Shown here: in pieces, positions 19,829 through 29,805 of the stretch
Layout: every line of letters begins with the position of its first letter
Numbering within the stretch: position 1 is the first letter of the stretch
Source: an uncultured beta proteobacterium
Lineage (GTDB): Bacteria > Pseudomonadota > Gammaproteobacteria > Burkholderiales > Burkholderiaceae_C
DNA: 50,357 nt
Assembly: GCA_903828235.1 (NCBI GenBank)
Contig: CAIKLM010000053.1
Coordinates: 1-50,357, forward strand
Direction: 5' to 3'
The notes under the pieces: model-generated
The model's input: the letters and a program-made list of their open reading frames with translations, nothing else
The model's database searches: none
Told to the model about the DNA's origin: nothing
Made by a program: the position numbers and the translations under genes

Positions 19829-20659
19829 ATGGCCTTCCTCGAAACCCATCCCTCCCCCGACGACACGCTGCAGCCCGGCGGCGAGTGGGCGTCCTTCCGC
19901 ATCGTCAAGCCGCTGCAGGCCACCCAGCTGCTGACGGCGCTGGTGCGCGAGGAGACGCCGCTGGCCGTGGGCTTCGTGGGCGATGCGGTCGTGCCGGCCG
20001 CGCTGTGGGCCTGCGACGCCGACACGCGCTCGCTGCGCGTGCTGCTGACCGGCTCGCCCGCCGAGCACCAGCAGCTGGAGCTGCGGCTGGCCCGCCATGC
20101 CCGCCAGGCCCCACCCCGCGCAGACCTCTATGCGGTGGCCTACCAGGGCGGCGCCAAGCTGCAGTTCAACCTGCCCCAGCCCCGCTGGCGGCCGCACGGC
20201 AACGAGCCGATGCTGCAGGCCGACTGGCCCAGCCGGCTGGTGCGCCTGCCCCGCCGCCACACCGTGCGCGTGCGCCGACAGGTCGGCGAGTCGCCCACGG
20301 CGAGCTTCGCCCACCCGCTGGCGCCCGACTACCGGGCGCGGCTGCGGGTGCTCAACCTCAGCACCGAGGGTTGCGCGCTGTGGCTGCCCCAAGGCGAACC
20401 GCCGCTCGCGCCCGAGCAGCTGCTGAAGCAGGTGGAGGTGCGGCTCGACGAGGAATCGGCCTTCACCACCGACCTGCGCGTGCTCTACCTGAAGCTGCAC
20501 TCCGACGCGATGCCCACGCTGCCGATGGGCGAGGCCGAGGGCCTGCGCCTGGGCTGCCGCTGGGAACGGCTGTCCGCCGACGACGCCAACCGGCTGGAGG
20601 CCTGGATCAGCGTCGGCAAGCGGCGCCGCGACCTCGTGCACCTGGCGTTCGACGAGTGA
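19829..20659 (+). CDS. YcgR-like flagellar brake protein (PilZ domain)
   Basis: A 276-residue protein with a YcgR-type N-terminal domain (about 20-130) and a C-terminal PilZ domain. The c-di-GMP binding signature is visible: R143-xxx-R147 ([11 protein letters not shown]) and N176-L-S178-T-E-G181. In studied relatives, c-di-GMP binding lets the protein act on the flagellar motor and slow swimming. No flagellar genes are near. A nearby HD-GYP-like gene makes a local c-di-GMP link plausible. It begins 112 bases from the divergent GNAT gene. Confidence 0.82.
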   Translation: MAFLETHPSPDDTLQPGGEWASFRIVKPLQATQLLTALVREETPLAVGFVGDAVVPAALWACDADTRSLRVLLTGSPAEHQQLELRLARHARQAPPRADLYAVAYQGGAKLQFNLPQPRWRPHGNEPMLQADWPSRLVRLPRRHTVRVRRQVGESPTASFAHPLAPDYRARLRVLNLSTEGCALWLPQGEPPLAPEQLLKQVEVRLDEESAFTTDLRVLYLKLHSDAMPTLPMGEAEGLRLGCRWERLSADDANRLEAWISVGKRRRDLVHLAFDE

Positions 20660-20704
20660 GTGGCGGGCGGCCGCCGCCCGCCGGCCGCCGCTCACAATCG
20701 CGCG

Positions 20705-21649
20705 ATGAACAGCAGCATCGTGCCCTACGCCGCCCGGCGGGTGGCCACCTCCACCCACACGCCGCTGCGCGGCATGCGCTACCACGCCTGGCAATGGGGC
20801 GACGCCGGCCTCGCCGGGCCGGGGCGCCCGCCGCTGGTGCTGCTGCACGGCTGGATGGACGTCGGCGCCTCGTACCAGTTCGTCGTCGACGCGCTGGCCG
20901 CGGCCGAGGGATTCCAGCGCTGGGTCATAGCGCCCGACTGGCGCGGCTTCGGCCGCAGCCTGCCGCCGCCCGGCACCGACGGCTACTGGTTCCCCGACTA
21001 CCTGGCCGACCTCGACGCGCTGCTCGACGCGCTGCTGCCGGCCGAGGGCCCGGCGCAGGTCGACCTGGTCGGCCACAGCATGGGCGGCAATGTGGCCATG
21101 GGCTACGCCGGCGTGCGCCCGGCGCGCGTGCGCCGGCTCGTCAACCTCGAGGGCTTCGGCCTGCCGGCGACGCGGCCGCAGCAGGCCCCGAAGCGGCTGC
21201 AGCAGTGGCTGGACGAGCTCAAGACGCCGCAGGCGCTGCGCGACTACGCCAGCGTGGACGAAGTCGCCCGCCGTCTGATGAAGAACAACCCGCTGCTGCC
21301 GGCCGACAAGGCCGCGTGGCTGGCGCCCCACTGGAGCGAGCAGCGGGCCGACGGCCGCTGGCACATCCTCGGCGACCCGGCGCACAAGCGCGCGAACCCG
21401 GTGCTGTACCGCGTCGACGAGGTGCTCGAGACCTGGAAGTGCATCACCGCCCCGCTGCTGTGGGTGGAGGGCGACCGCACCGACGTGGCCAAGTGGTGGG
21501 GGCACCGCTACCCGCGCAGCGAGTTCGACGAGCGGCTGGCCGTCGTGGGCGCGCCGGTGACGCGGGCCGTGCTCTCGCCGGCCGGCCACATGCTGCACCA
21601 CGACCAGCCCGAGGCGCTGGCCGCCGAGCTGGCCGCCTTCCTGCGCTGA
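20705..21649 (+). CDS. Alpha/beta hydrolase
   Basis: A 314-residue alpha/beta-hydrolase-fold protein. The oxyanion-hole motif is LLHGWMD (47-52); the nucleophile elbow is GHSMGG with S125. The acidic residue is probably D259 (VEGDRTD) and the histidine H297 ([12 protein letters not shown]), so the full triad is present. The cap contains [14 protein letters not shown]. The substrate is unknown; the family includes esterases, lipases and epoxide hydrolases. It starts 45 bases after the YcgR-like gene and ends 37 bases before prfB. Confidence 0.85.
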   Translation: MNSSIVPYAARRVATSTHTPLRGMRYHAWQWGDAGLAGPGRPPLVLLHGWMDVGASYQFVVDALAAAEGFQRWVIAPDWRGFGRSLPPPGTDGYWFPDYLADLDALLDALLPAEGPAQVDLVGHSMGGNVAMGYAGVRPARVRRLVNLEGFGLPATRPQQAPKRLQQWLDELKTPQALRDYASVDEVARRLMKNNPLLPADKAAWLAPHWSEQRADGRWHILGDPAHKRANPVLYRVDEVLETWKCITAPLLWVEGDRTDVAKWWGHRYPRSEFDERLAVVGAPVTRAVLSPAGHMLHHDQPEALAAELAAFLR

Positions 21650-21686
21650 GCCCCGGCTCCCGGGGCCCCGTGCGAAAATCGCGGGC

Positions 21687-22791
21687 ATGGACACCGAACA
21701 AATCAACGCCGTCGGCTCGCTGCTCGCCGACCTCAGCGCCCGCACCGAGCAGCTCCGGGGGTATCTTTGACTACGACCGCAAGGCGCTGCGGCTGAACGA
21801 GGTCAACGCCGCACTCGAGAACCCCGCGGTCTGGAACGAGCCCAAGCGCGCGCAGGAGCTCGGCAAGGAGAAAAAGGCGCTGGAGACCGTGGTCGGCACC
21901 ATCGACCACCTGGCGCGCAATCTCGCCGACAACACCGAGCTGTTCGAGATGAGCAAGGCCGACGGCGACGAGGCCGGCATCCGCGCCATGCTGGACGAGG
22001 CCGAGGCGCTGCGCGAGACGGTGGAGCAGCTCGAGTTCCGCCGCATGTTCAGCAACCCGGCGGACCCCGGCAACTGCTTCGTCGACATCCAGGCCGGCGC
22101 CGGCGGCACCGAGGCCATGGACTGGGCGCAGATGCTGTTGCGGCAGTACCTCAAGTACTGCGAGCGCAAGGGCTTCACCGCCACCGTCGAGGACGAGACC
22201 CCGGGCGACGTGGCCGGCATCAAGAGCGCCACCATCAAGGTCGAGGGCGACCACGCCTTCGGCCACCTGCGCACCGAGACCGGCGTGCACCGGCTGGTGC
22301 GCAAGAGCCCCTTCGACAGCTCGGGCGGCCGCCACACCAGCTTCGCGAGCCTGTTCGTCTACCCCGAGATCGACGACTCCATCGAGATCGAGATCAACCC
22401 GGCCGACGTGCGCACCGACACCTTCCGCGCCAGCGGCGCCGGCGGCCAGCACATCAACAAGACCGACTCGGCCGTGCGGCTGACGCACATTCCCACCGGC
22501 ATCGTCGTGCAGTGCCAGGACGGCCGCAGCCAGCACAGCAACCGCGACGTCGCCTGGAAGCGCCTGCGCAGCCGCCTGTACGACCACGAGATGCGCAAGC
22601 GCCTCGAGGAGCAGCAGAAGCTCGAGGACAGCAAGACCGACGTCGGCTGGGGCCACCAGATCCGCAGCTACGTGCTCGACCAGAGCCGCATCAAGGACCT
22701 GCGCACCAACGTCGAGATCAGCAACACGCAGAAGGTGCTCGACGGCGACCTCGACCCCTTCATCGTGGCCAGCCTCAAGCAAGGCCTGTGA
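21687..22791 (+). CDS. prfB: Peptide chain release factor 2 (programmed frameshift)
   Basis: RF2 recognises UAA and UGA and triggers peptide release. The product is 367 residues, read from 21687-21767 and then, after a +1 shift, from 21769-22791. The stop-codon recognition tripeptide SPF is at about 207-209 ([14 protein letters not shown]) and the catalytic GGQ at 252-254 ([13 protein letters not shown]). The in-frame TGA at codon 28 (21768-21770) makes synthesis depend on the RF2 level itself: low RF2 favours the shift. lysS, the usual neighbour in many bacteria, is absent; pepN follows after 44 bases. Confidence 0.97.
21757..21771 (+). promoter_or_regulatory. prfB +1 programmed frameshift site
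   Basis: A GGGGG block (21757-21761) acts as an internal Shine-Dalgarno element, three bases (TAT) before the slippery CTT (21765-21767), followed by the TGA stop and a C. TGA-C is a poor termination context. The arrangement is the same as the well-studied E. coli RF2 site apart from one base before the G-run. Confidence 0.97.
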
Positions 22792-22835
22792 GCCGCGCCG
22801 CCGCCCGATAACGAGAACCCCGGAGACAGCAGCCC

Positions 22836-25535
22836 ATGCGCGAAGGCACGAAGACCCTGGTGCGGCGAGAGGCCTATGCGGCCCCCGCGTACTGGATCAA
22901 GACCGTCGAGCTGACGTTCGACCTCGACCCGGCCAAGACCATCGTCACGAGCCGGCTGCGCATCGAGCGCAACCCGGCGGTCGAGCGCCAGCCGCTGCGC
23001 CTGCACGGCGAAGAGCTGACGCTGCTGCGCGTGCAGGCCGACGGCGCCAGCGTGAGCTTCCGCCACGAGGGCGGCGACCTCGTCATCGACAACCCGCCCG
23101 AGGCCGACGCCTTCACGCTGGACATCCGCAACACCTGCAGCCCCGAGAAGAACACCGAGCTCTTGGGCCTGTACACCAGCGGCGGGCCCGGCGTCGCGCC
23201 GATGTTCTGCACGCAGTGCGAGTCCGAGGGCTTCCGCCGCATCACCTGGTTCCTGGACCGGCCCGACGTGATGGCGGTCTACACCGTCACGCTGCGCGCC
23301 GACAAGGCGCGCTTCCCGGTGCTGCTGAGCAACGGCAACCTGGTCGAGCAGGGCGATCTGGACAACGGTCGCCACTACGCGAAGTGGCACGACCCCTTCC
23401 CCAAGCCCAGCTACCTGTTCGCGCTGGTGGCCGGCCGCCTGGTGGCGCGCGAGCAGCGCGTGGTGTCGCGCTCGGGCAAAGAGCACCTGCTGCAGGTGTA
23501 CGTGCGGCCGGGCGACCTGGAACGCACCGAGCACACGATGCGCTCGCTGGTGGCCAGCCTGGTGTGGGACGAGGCCCGCTTCGGCCTGGCGCTGGACCTG
23601 GAGCGCTTCATGATCGTGGCGGTGGAGGACTACAACTCCGGCGCCATGGAGAACAAGGGCCTCAACGTCTTCAACACCAAGTTCGTGCTGGCCAGCGCCG
23701 CCACCGCCACCGACACCGACTATGCGTTCATCGAAAGCATCGTCGCGCACGAGTACTTCCACAACTGGACGGGCAACCGCGTCACCTGCCGCGACTGGTT
23801 CCAGCTGAGCCTGAAGGAGGGCCTGACGGTCTTCCGCGACCAGGAGTTCAGCATGGACATGGCCGGCAGCGCCAGCGCGCGCGCCGTCAAGCGCATCGAC
23901 GACGTCGTGAGGCTGCGCGCCGTCCAGTTCCCCGAGGACGCCGGCCCGATGGCGCACCCGGTGCGGCCCGACAGCTACGTCGAGATCAGCAACTTCTACA
24001 CCTCCACCGTCTACGAGAAGGGCGCCGAGGTCGTGCGCATGATGCAGACGCTGGTGGGCCGTGACGGCTTCCGCCGCGGCATGGACCTGTACTTCCAGCG
24101 CCACGACGGCCAGGCCGTGACCTGCGACGATTTCGCGCAGGCCATCGCCGACGCCAACCCCGGCAGCGCGCTGGCGACGCGGCTGCCCGCCTTCAAGCGC
24201 TGGTACGCGCAGGCCGGCACGCCGCGGCTGGCCGCGCGCGGCGCCTACGACGCCGAGGCTCGGCGCTACACGCTCACGCTGCACCAGGGCGCCGAGCCCT
24301 CGCCGGGCCAGCCGGACAAGCAGCCCTTCGTGCTGCCGGTGCTGGCGGCGCTGCTGGGCGCCGACGGCGCCGTGCTCGCCCCCGAGCGGCTGCTGGTGCT
24401 GGACGACACCGAGCAGAGCTTCGTCTTCGAGGACGTGGCGGCGCCGCCGGTGCCCAGCCTGCTGCGCGGCTTCTCGGCGCCGGTTCGGCTGGACGACGGC
24501 CTGTCGGACGCCGAGCGCCTGGTGCTGCTGGCCCACGACACCGACCCCTTCAACCGCTGGGAGGCCGCGCAGCAGCTGATGGTCGACCGCCTGCTTGCCG
24601 CGGTGACGCACGGCCACGAGCCCGTGCTCGACGACGCGCTGGCCCAGGGCCTGGCGGCCGTGCTTGGCCACCCGTCGCTGGACCCGGCCTTCAAGACCCT
24701 GGTGCTGACGCCGCCGAGCGAGACCTACCTGGCCGAGCAGCTGGCCAGCAGCGACCCGCCCCGCATCCACGCCGTGCGCGAGCAGTGGCGCGCGCAGATG
24801 GCGGCGCGGCTGCATGACGGCTGGCTGGCCGCATGGGCCGGCCACCAGGTGGCCGAGGGCTACGCGCCCACGCACGCGCAGGCCGGCCGCCGCGCGCTGG
24901 CCAACCTGGCGCTGGCCATGCTCACGCTGCACGCCGTGCGCACCGGCGACGCCGTGCAGCAGGGCCGCACCTACCAGCGCTTCAAGGACGCCACCAACAT
25001 GACCGACCGCGTCGGCGCGCTGCAGGCGCTGCTGCACGCGCACTCGCTGCTGGCCGACGCCGCGCTGCAGCGCTTCCACGCGCTGGCGCACGGCGACGCG
25101 CAGGTGGTCGACAAGTGGTTCACGATGCAGGCCCTGGCGCCCGAGCCGGTGCCAGGCGTGCACGAGTCGGTGCCGGGCACGGTGGTGCCGGGCAGCGTGT
25201 TCGCGCGCTTCAAGGCGCTGCTGCAGCACCGCGACTTCACGCTGAAGAACCCCAATCGCGCGCGCAGCCTGATGGGCATCTTCGCGGCCAACCCGGCCGC
25301 CGTGCACCGGGCCGACGCCGCCGGCGTGGTGCTGTGGGCCGAGAAGATCCTCGAGCTCGACGCGCTCAACCCGCAGCTGGCCGCGCGCATGGCCCGCTCG
25401 ATGGAGCGCTGGGCGCGGCTGGCCGAGCCCTACCGCAGCGCCGCGCGCGAGGCCGTCTCGCGCGTGGCCGCGCGGCCCGACCTCAGCGACGACCTGCGCG
25501 AGGTCGTCACCCGCGCCCTGGAGCAGCCCGCATGA
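22836..25535 (+). CDS. pepN: Aminopeptidase N
   Basis: An 899-residue M1-family zinc aminopeptidase that removes N-terminal residues from peptides in the cytoplasm. The substrate motif GAMEN is at 269-273, and the zinc site [10 protein letters not shown] has HExxH at 305-309 with the third ligand, a glutamate, about 19 residues later in [13 protein letters not shown]. The remaining C-terminal helical repeat region is full length for the bacterial PepN subfamily. Its stop codon overlaps the fbp start (ATGA), so the two genes are translationally coupled. Confidence 0.96.
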   Translation: MREGTKTLVRREAYAAPAYWIKTVELTFDLDPAKTIVTSRLRIERNPAVERQPLRLHGEELTLLRVQADGASVSFRHEGGDLVIDNPPEADAFTLDIRNTCSPEKNTELLGLYTSGGPGVAPMFCTQCESEGFRRITWFLDRPDVMAVYTVTLRADKARFPVLLSNGNLVEQGDLDNGRHYAKWHDPFPKPSYLFALVAGRLVAREQRVVSRSGKEHLLQVYVRPGDLERTEHTMRSLVASLVWDEARFGLALDLERFMIVAVEDYNSGAMENKGLNVFNTKFVLASAATATDTDYAFIESIVAHEYFHNWTGNRVTCRDWFQLSLKEGLTVFRDQEFSMDMAGSASARAVKRIDDVVRLRAVQFPEDAGPMAHPVRPDSYVEISNFYTSTVYEKGAEVVRMMQTLVGRDGFRRGMDLYFQRHDGQAVTCDDFAQAIADANPGSALATRLPAFKRWYAQAGTPRLAARGAYDAEARRYTLTLHQGAEPSPGQPDKQPFVLPVLAALLGADGAVLAPERLLVLDDTEQSFVFEDVAAPPVPSLLRGFSAPVRLDDGLSDAERLVLLAHDTDPFNRWEAAQQLMVDRLLAAVTHGHEPVLDDALAQGLAAVLGHPSLDPAFKTLVLTPPSETYLAEQLASSDPPRIHAVREQWRAQMAARLHDGWLAAWAGHQVAEGYAPTHAQAGRRALANLALAMLTLHAVRTGDAVQQGRTYQRFKDATNMTDRVGALQALLHAHSLLADAALQRFHALAHGDAQVVDKWFTMQALAPEPVPGVHESVPGTVVPGSVFARFKALLQHRDFTLKNPNRARSLMGIFAANPAAVHRADAAGVVLWAEKILELDALNPQLAARMARSMERWARLAEPYRSAAREAVSRVAARPDLSDDLREVVTRALEQPA

Positions 25536-26548
25536 GCGCGACCCGCCGCATCAGCCTGACGCAGTACCTCGTCGAGCAGCAGCGCGAGCACGGCCGCATC
25601 CAGGGCGAGCTGCGCCTGCTGATCGAGGTCGTGGCCCGCGCCTGCAAGCGCATCGCCATCGCCGTGAACAAGGGCGCCCTGGGCGACGTGCTGGGCAGCA
25701 CCGACCAGAGCAACGTGCAGGGCGAGATCGTCAAGAAGCTCGACCTCATCGCCAACGAGGTGCTGATCGAGGCCAACGAGTGGGGCGGCCACCTCGCGGC
25801 GATGGCCAGCGAGGAGATGGACTCCATCCACGTCGTGCCCAACCGCTACCCGCAGGGCGAGTACCTGCTGCTGTTCGACCCGCTGGACGGCTCGAGCAAC
25901 ATCGACGTCAACGTCTCCATCGGCACCATCTTCAGCGTGCTGCGCAAGGTGGGCCACGCGCGCGGCGTGGCGGAAGAGGACTTCCTGCAGCCCGGCAAGC
26001 AGCAGGCCGCCGCCGGCTACTGCGTCTACGGCCCGCAGACCACGCTGGTGCTGACGCTGGGCAACGGCGTGGCCATGTTCACGCTCGACCGCGAGACCGG
26101 CTCCTGGGTGCTCACCGCCACTGACGTGCGCATCCCCGAGGAGACGAAGGAGTTCGCCATCAACATGTCGAACCAGCGCCACTGGGCGCCGCCCGTGCAG
26201 CGCTACATCGGCGAGTGCCTGCAGGGCCGCGAGGGCCCGCGCGGCAAGGACTTCAACATGCGCTGGGTGGCCAGCATGGTGGCCGACGTGCACCGCATCC
26301 TCTCGCGCGGCGGCGTCTTCCTGTACCCCTGGGACCAGCGCGAGCCCGACAAGCCCGGCAAGCTGCGCCTGATGTACGAGGCCAACCCGATGGCCTTCAT
26401 CGTCGAGCAGGCCGGCGGCCAGGCCACCGACGGCCACGAGCGCATCCTCGACATCGTGCCGAGCAAGCTGCACCAGCGCGTGAGCGTGATGCTGGGCTCG
26501 GCCGCCGAAGTGCGCCGCGTCACCAGCTACCACCGCGAGCCGGGCTGA
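25532..26548 (+). CDS. fbp: Fructose-1,6-bisphosphatase class 1
   Basis: A 338-residue class I FBPase that hydrolyses fructose 1,6-bisphosphate to fructose 6-phosphate in gluconeogenesis (and, if present, the Calvin cycle). Metal-binding motifs are visible: the EE of ASEEMDSI and [10 protein letters not shown] (116-125). [20 protein letters not shown] forms the C-terminal sugar-phosphate site. The ATG overlaps the pepN stop, a pairing common in Burkholderiales. Together with acs and class I fumarase this supports growth on acetate-type carbon. Confidence 0.96.
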   Translation: MSATRRISLTQYLVEQQREHGRIQGELRLLIEVVARACKRIAIAVNKGALGDVLGSTDQSNVQGEIVKKLDLIANEVLIEANEWGGHLAAMASEEMDSIHVVPNRYPQGEYLLLFDPLDGSSNIDVNVSIGTIFSVLRKVGHARGVAEEDFLQPGKQQAAAGYCVYGPQTTLVLTLGNGVAMFTLDRETGSWVLTATDVRIPEETKEFAINMSNQRHWAPPVQRYIGECLQGREGPRGKDFNMRWVASMVADVHRILSRGGVFLYPWDQREPDKPGKLRLMYEANPMAFIVEQAGGQATDGHERILDIVPSKLHQRVSVMLGSAAEVRRVTSYHREPG

Positions 26549-26581
26549 CGCCCGCCCCGCCGCCGCGGCCGGCTTGCCCCT

Positions 26582-26602
26582 GCCGCCGGGAAGGCCGGCG
26601 GC
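26582..26602 (+). terminator. Hairpin after fbp
   Basis: GCCGCCGG and CCGGCGGC form an 8-bp stem around GGAAGG-type loop bases, 34 bases past the fbp stop. No T-run follows, so the assignment is tentative. Confidence 0.3.
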
Positions 26603-26702
26603 CGGCCGGGCTTAGGCGACGCGCGGATGCTCAGGCCCAGGCGTCGCGGGGCCTCGGGGCCGTGGCTATGGTCGCGCCTCGTTTCGCACCCTGGAGGACG
26701 CC

Positions 26703-27314
26703 ATGACCCTGTTCCGCACCCCCTTCGTCGTGGGCGCCGCCGCCGCCGCCCTGCTGCTGGGCGCCTGCGCCACGCCCTCGCCCGTGAAGACGGGCGCCAC
26801 CGCTGCCGCCGCCCCTGCCGTCACGGCGCCCGCCGCCCCCGCGCCCACGGTGGCCGCCACTGCGGCCGCACCGGCCGCCGCCGGTGAATCGAAGGTGGCC
26901 TCGGTGGAGCTGCCGGCCACGCGCGGCGCCGCCGATGCGGCGGCCAGCAAGGCCCGGCCCTACGTGTACTTCGACTTCGACAGCGCCGTGATCCGCGACG
27001 AGTTCAGCGCCAGCATCGACGCCCACGCCCGGCAGCTGCTGGCCGCGCCCGAAAAGCGCCTGCGCATCGAGGGCCACACCGACGAGCGCGGCGGCCGCGA
27101 GTACAACCTCGCGCTCGGCCAGCGCCGCGCGCAGGCCGTGGCCCAGTCGCTGCAGCTGCTGGGCGTTCCCGTCAACCGCCTGGAGGTGGTGAGCTACGGC
27201 GCCGAGCGCCCCAAGGCCGAGGGCAGCCACGAGGAAGCCTGGGCCCAGAACCGCCGCGCCGCGCTGCGCAGCCAGGCCGGTGATCGCCTGGCGCAGGCCG
27301 CCACGCCGCGCTGA
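26703..27314 (+). CDS. OmpA-family peptidoglycan-binding lipoprotein
   Basis: A 203-residue outer-membrane lipoprotein. The signal peptide ends in a lipobox (LLLGAC), followed by a long Ala/Pro-rich linker and a C-terminal OmpA domain (about 85-190). The peptidoglycan-binding pattern is clear: YVYFDFDSAVIRDEF, RIEGHTDERGGREYNLALGQRRAQAV and VVSYGAERP. It resembles Pal but has a longer linker, and no tol genes are next to it, so it may be an extra Pal-like anchor rather than Pal itself. A good ribosome binding site (GGAGG) precedes the ATG. Confidence 0.9.
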   Translation: MTLFRTPFVVGAAAAALLLGACATPSPVKTGATAAAAPAVTAPAAPAPTVAATAAAPAAAGESKVASVELPATRGAADAAASKARPYVYFDFDSAVIRDEFSASIDAHARQLLAAPEKRLRIEGHTDERGGREYNLALGQRRAQAVAQSLQLLGVPVNRLEVVSYGAERPKAEGSHEEAWAQNRRAALRSQAGDRLAQAATPR

Positions 27315-27347
27315 GTGCCCGCCCGGCCGGGCCTTTACGATGCCGCG

Positions 27348-27710
27348 ATGGCACCCCAGGCCCGGCTGCACGGCATCCCGAACTGCGACACGGTGAAGAA
27401 GGCGCGCGCCTGGCTGCAGGGCCGCGGCGTGGCGCACGAGTTCGTCGACTTCAAGAAGGCGCCGCCCGATGCGGCGCTGCTCGCCGCCTGGGCGCGCGCG
27501 GTCGGCGTCGAGAGGTTGCTCAACCGCAAGGGCACGACCTGGCGCGCGCTGGGCGACGCGGCGCAGGCTGCCGCGGGCAGCGAGGCCGGCGCGCTGGCGC
27601 TGATGGCCGCGCAGCCCAGCGTCATCAAGCGGCCGGTGGTGCAGTGGCCCGACGGGGCGCTCACCGTGGGCTTCGACGAAGCCGACTGGTCGGGGCGCCT
27701 GGGCCGCTGA
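27348..27710 (+). CDS. YffB/Spx-type ArsC-family protein
   Basis: A 120-residue protein of the thioredoxin-like ArsC/Spx group. The opening HGIPNCDTVKKARAWLQGRGV is that of YffB, with a single active cysteine (NCDTVKKA). RKGTTWRAL and KRPVVQWPDG complete the fold. It is probably a glutathione-linked reductase or adaptor; arsenate reduction is not established for this branch. The ATG at 27348 is chosen because the upstream in-frame GTG adds non-conserved residues. It is separate from the arsenic operon, which starts 0.7 kb away on the other strand. Confidence 0.85.
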   Translation: MAPQARLHGIPNCDTVKKARAWLQGRGVAHEFVDFKKAPPDAALLAAWARAVGVERLLNRKGTTWRALGDAAQAAAGSEAGALALMAAQPSVIKRPVVQWPDGALTVGFDEADWSGRLGR

Positions 27711-27795
27711 AGGCCGGCCCGGTGGCCGTTTGCCACCGGACGCCGGCTTGCGCGAGGTCAACCCGGCGCGGCGGCCGCGGCTGCAAGATGCCTGC

Positions 27796-28365
27796 ATGAA
27801 CACCCGCCCGAGCACCCTCCCTCTGGTCCTGGCCATCGCCGCGATGGCCTGGTTCGCGCCGAAGGCGCAGGCACAGGCCGGGCCCGGCCTGGACGGCTTC
27901 TATGCCGCGGTGGCCGGCGGCATGGCCCGCGTGTCGTACGACTGCGGCTACTTCCTCGACTGCGATCAGCGTTCGCCGGGCGCGGTGCGTGCGGCGCTGG
28001 GCTGGCGATCGGGGCGGCTGTCGCTGGAAGGCTGGGTGCTGCGCCTGGGCGACATGTCGGTGGGCGACGCCTTCGCCGCGCGCACGCTGCGCCTGTCGGG
28101 CTGGGGCGGCGTGGCCGCCTTCCACTTCGGCGGCTCCGAGCGCTCCGAGTGGCACTGGCGCCTGGGCTTGCTCGACATGCGCCACGAACGCGACGACGAC
28201 GGCACCGCGCACAGCGCGTCTCCGCTGGTCGGCGTGGGCTGGACGACCTCGCTGTCGCCACGCACGCGGCTTCAGCTGGCCTGGGACTTCACGCGGGCCG
28301 ACGGCAACAACGTCAGCACCAGCCTGCTGCACCTGCTGACGGCAGGGCTCCTGGTGCGGTTCTGA
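27796..28365 (+). CDS. Small outer-membrane beta-barrel protein
   Basis: A 189-residue protein with a signal peptide (STLPLVLAIAAMAWFAPKAQAQA) and then alternating polar/hydrophobic strands typical of a small eight-strand barrel (for example AWDFTRAD, HWRLGLLDMRHERDDD). The final residue is phenylalanine (LLVRF), the usual signal for outer-membrane insertion by the Bam complex. Two cysteines (SYDCGYFLDC) may form a disulfide. It belongs loosely to the OmpA/OmpW/PagP-like barrel proteins; I cannot name a substrate. Confidence 0.65.
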   Translation: MNTRPSTLPLVLAIAAMAWFAPKAQAQAGPGLDGFYAAVAGGMARVSYDCGYFLDCDQRSPGAVRAALGWRSGRLSLEGWVLRLGDMSVGDAFAARTLRLSGWGGVAAFHFGGSERSEWHWRLGLLDMRHERDDDGTAHSASPLVGVGWTTSLSPRTRLQLAWDFTRADGNNVSTSLLHLLTAGLLVRF

Positions 28366-28421
28366 GGCGGCGGCCGCAGGCGCGGCCAGCGCTCGAACAG
28401 GCCCACGCGGGGCGGCCCGGC

Positions 28422-28916
28422 TCAGACGCGGCCGATGACGCCGACCTCGCGCTGCAGCGCCAGCCGGTCGAGCGACGCGATGGGCAGCGCCATCATCAGC
28501 TCGATGCGGCGGCGCAGCGTGGTGGCGGCGTCCCAGTAGGCCTGGGCGCGCTGTGCGTCGTTGCCCCGCGCCTCGGCCGGGTCGGGCACGCCCCAGTGCG
28601 CCGTCACCGGCTGGCCGGGCCACAGCGGGCAGGCCTCGCCGGCGGCGCGGTCGCACACGGTGAGCACGAAGTCCATCACCGGGGCGCCGGGCTGCGCGAA
28701 CTCCGCCCAGTCCTTGCTGCGGAAGCCGTCCACCGGCATACGCAGCCCGCGCAGCGCCTGCAGCGCCAGCGGCTGCACGCGGCCGCTGGGGTGGCTGCCC
28801 GCCGAGAAGCCCCGGAAGCGACTGCCGCCGATGCTGTTGAGGATGCCCTCGGCCATGATGGAACGGGCCGAGTTGTGGGTGCACAGGAACAGGACGTTGT
28901 AGGTCTTGTCGCTCAT
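28422..28916 (-). CDS. arsC: Arsenate reductase, LMW-phosphatase type
   Basis: A 164-residue arsenate reductase of the low-molecular-weight tyrosine-phosphatase fold. The catalytic loop is CTHNSARS with C12. The two further redox cysteines are probably C88 (VLTVCDR) and C96 (GEACPLWPG), so it should be recycled by thioredoxin. It reduces arsenate to arsenite in the cytoplasm. It is the last gene of the arsenic operon, 22 bases after arsI. An arsenite pump is needed to complete detoxification, but none is encoded in the operon. Confidence 0.93.
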   Translation of the reverse strand: MSDKTYNVLFLCTHNSARSIMAEGILNSIGGSRFRGFSAGSHPSGRVQPLALQALRGLRMPVDGFRSKDWAEFAQPGAPVMDFVLTVCDRAAGEACPLWPGQPVTAHWGVPDPAEARGNDAQRAQAYWDAATTLRRRIELMMALPIASLDRLALQREVGVIGRV

Positions 28917-28938
28917 GGTGGCTCCTGCCCGGGCGTGC

Positions 28939-29445
28939 TCAGCAGCAGCTGCCCTTCGCCAGCGCCGCGGCCACGGCAATGGCGACGGGCCTGCCGCGCG
29001 GGCGCGCGGGGGCCGGCGTGCAGCAGGCGGCATCGACGGCGCCCGCGGCTTCGGCGGCCGGCGCGGCTTCGCGGAACACCGGGATGTCGCCCAGCGTGTG
29101 GAAGTGCTCCCAGGCGATGCCCTGCGGGTCGGTGACCCAGTGCTTCTCGCTCTTCGCGTAGCAGCAGGACGTGGCGCCCTCGTCGAGCAGCGCGCCACGG
29201 TCGGCGGCCTCGGCGCGCGCCTTCAGCTCGGCCAGCTCGGCCTCGTCGTCGACCTGGATGCCGAGGTGGTCGACGCCGGGCATGCTGCCGCGCGTGGAGA
29301 TCGCGAAGTTCACGCGCGGGTCGTCGAGCATCCACTTGGCATAGTCGGCCTCGCGCCGCGTGGGCTCGGCACCGAACAGGCGCGTGTAGAAGGCGACGCT
29401 GGCCGGCAGGTCGGTGACGTGGGCGTGGACGTGGAATCGCTTCAT
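28939..29445 (-). CDS. arsI: ArsI C-As lyase / CadI family
   Basis: A 168-residue vicinal-oxygen-chelate (VOC) dioxygenase. Metal ligands are probably H5, H60 (GVDHLGIQ) and E113 (GIAWEHFH). The paired cysteines C94-C95 in ATSCCYAKSEKHW match the organoarsenical-binding pair of ArsI, which breaks the carbon-arsenic bond of trivalent methyl- and aromatic arsenicals. A Cys-rich C-terminal tail (DAACCTP and KGSCC) extends beyond the fold. CadI members respond to cadmium, so substrate choice between the two groups is not certain. It lies 12 bases after arsR. Confidence 0.88.
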   Translation of the reverse strand: MKRFHVHAHVTDLPASVAFYTRLFGAEPTRREADYAKWMLDDPRVNFAISTRGSMPGVDHLGIQVDDEAELAELKARAEAADRGALLDEGATSCCYAKSEKHWVTDPQGIAWEHFHTLGDIPVFREAAPAAEAAGAVDAACCTPAPARPRGRPVAIAVAAALAKGSCC

Positions 29446-29457
29446 CGCAAGGCTCCT

Positions 29458-29805
29458 TCAGCAGGATGGGCAGCTGCCCTCGTCGCGGGCGGCGGGCAGC
29501 GGGGTCGCCAGGCCGCAGTCCGCGCCCTGGCAGCAGTGGTCGGTGAGGTAGCCCAGCAGCGCGTTCATGCGCGCCACGTCGGGCCGGTAGACGAGGTGGC
29601 GGCCGTCGCGCCGCTGCGTCAGCAGCCCGGCGCGCAGCAGCTCCTTCAGGTGGAACGACAGCGTCGAGCCCGGCACGCCCAGCATGGCCGCCAGCGCGCC
29701 GGGCGTCAGCCCCTGCGGCGCGGCGCCCACCAGCGCACGGAACACGCGCAGCCGCTGCGGCTGCGCCAGCGCGGCCAGCGCCGCCACGGCATCGGCTTCA
29801 TCCAT
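29458..29805 (-). CDS. arsR: ArsR-family arsenic repressor
   Basis: A 115-residue winged-helix repressor: LAQPQRLRVFRAL, LSFHLKELLRAGLL and RDGRHLVYRPD. The As(III) site is probably at the C-terminal end, C91-C92 and C97 (DHCCQGADC), like the Acidithiobacillus ferrooxidans type rather than the helix-3 ELCVCDL type of E. coli. A further SCPSC pair ends the protein. The ATG at 29805 has GGAG eight bases upstream; a GTG at 29814 lacks this. It starts inside the 3' end of arsJ (8-base overlap). It should repress the operon from the inverted repeat upstream of the GAPDH gene. Confidence 0.93.
   Translation of the reverse strand: MDEADAVAALAALAQPQRLRVFRALVGAAPQGLTPGALAAMLGVPGSTLSFHLKELLRAGLLTQRRDGRHLVYRPDVARMNALLGYLTDHCCQGADCGLATPLPAARDEGSCPSC

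Noticed and set aside
21768..21770. In-frame stop in prfB as a pseudogene mark
   Set aside because: It is the known programmed frameshift site, with the G-run, CTT slip codon and TGA-C context.
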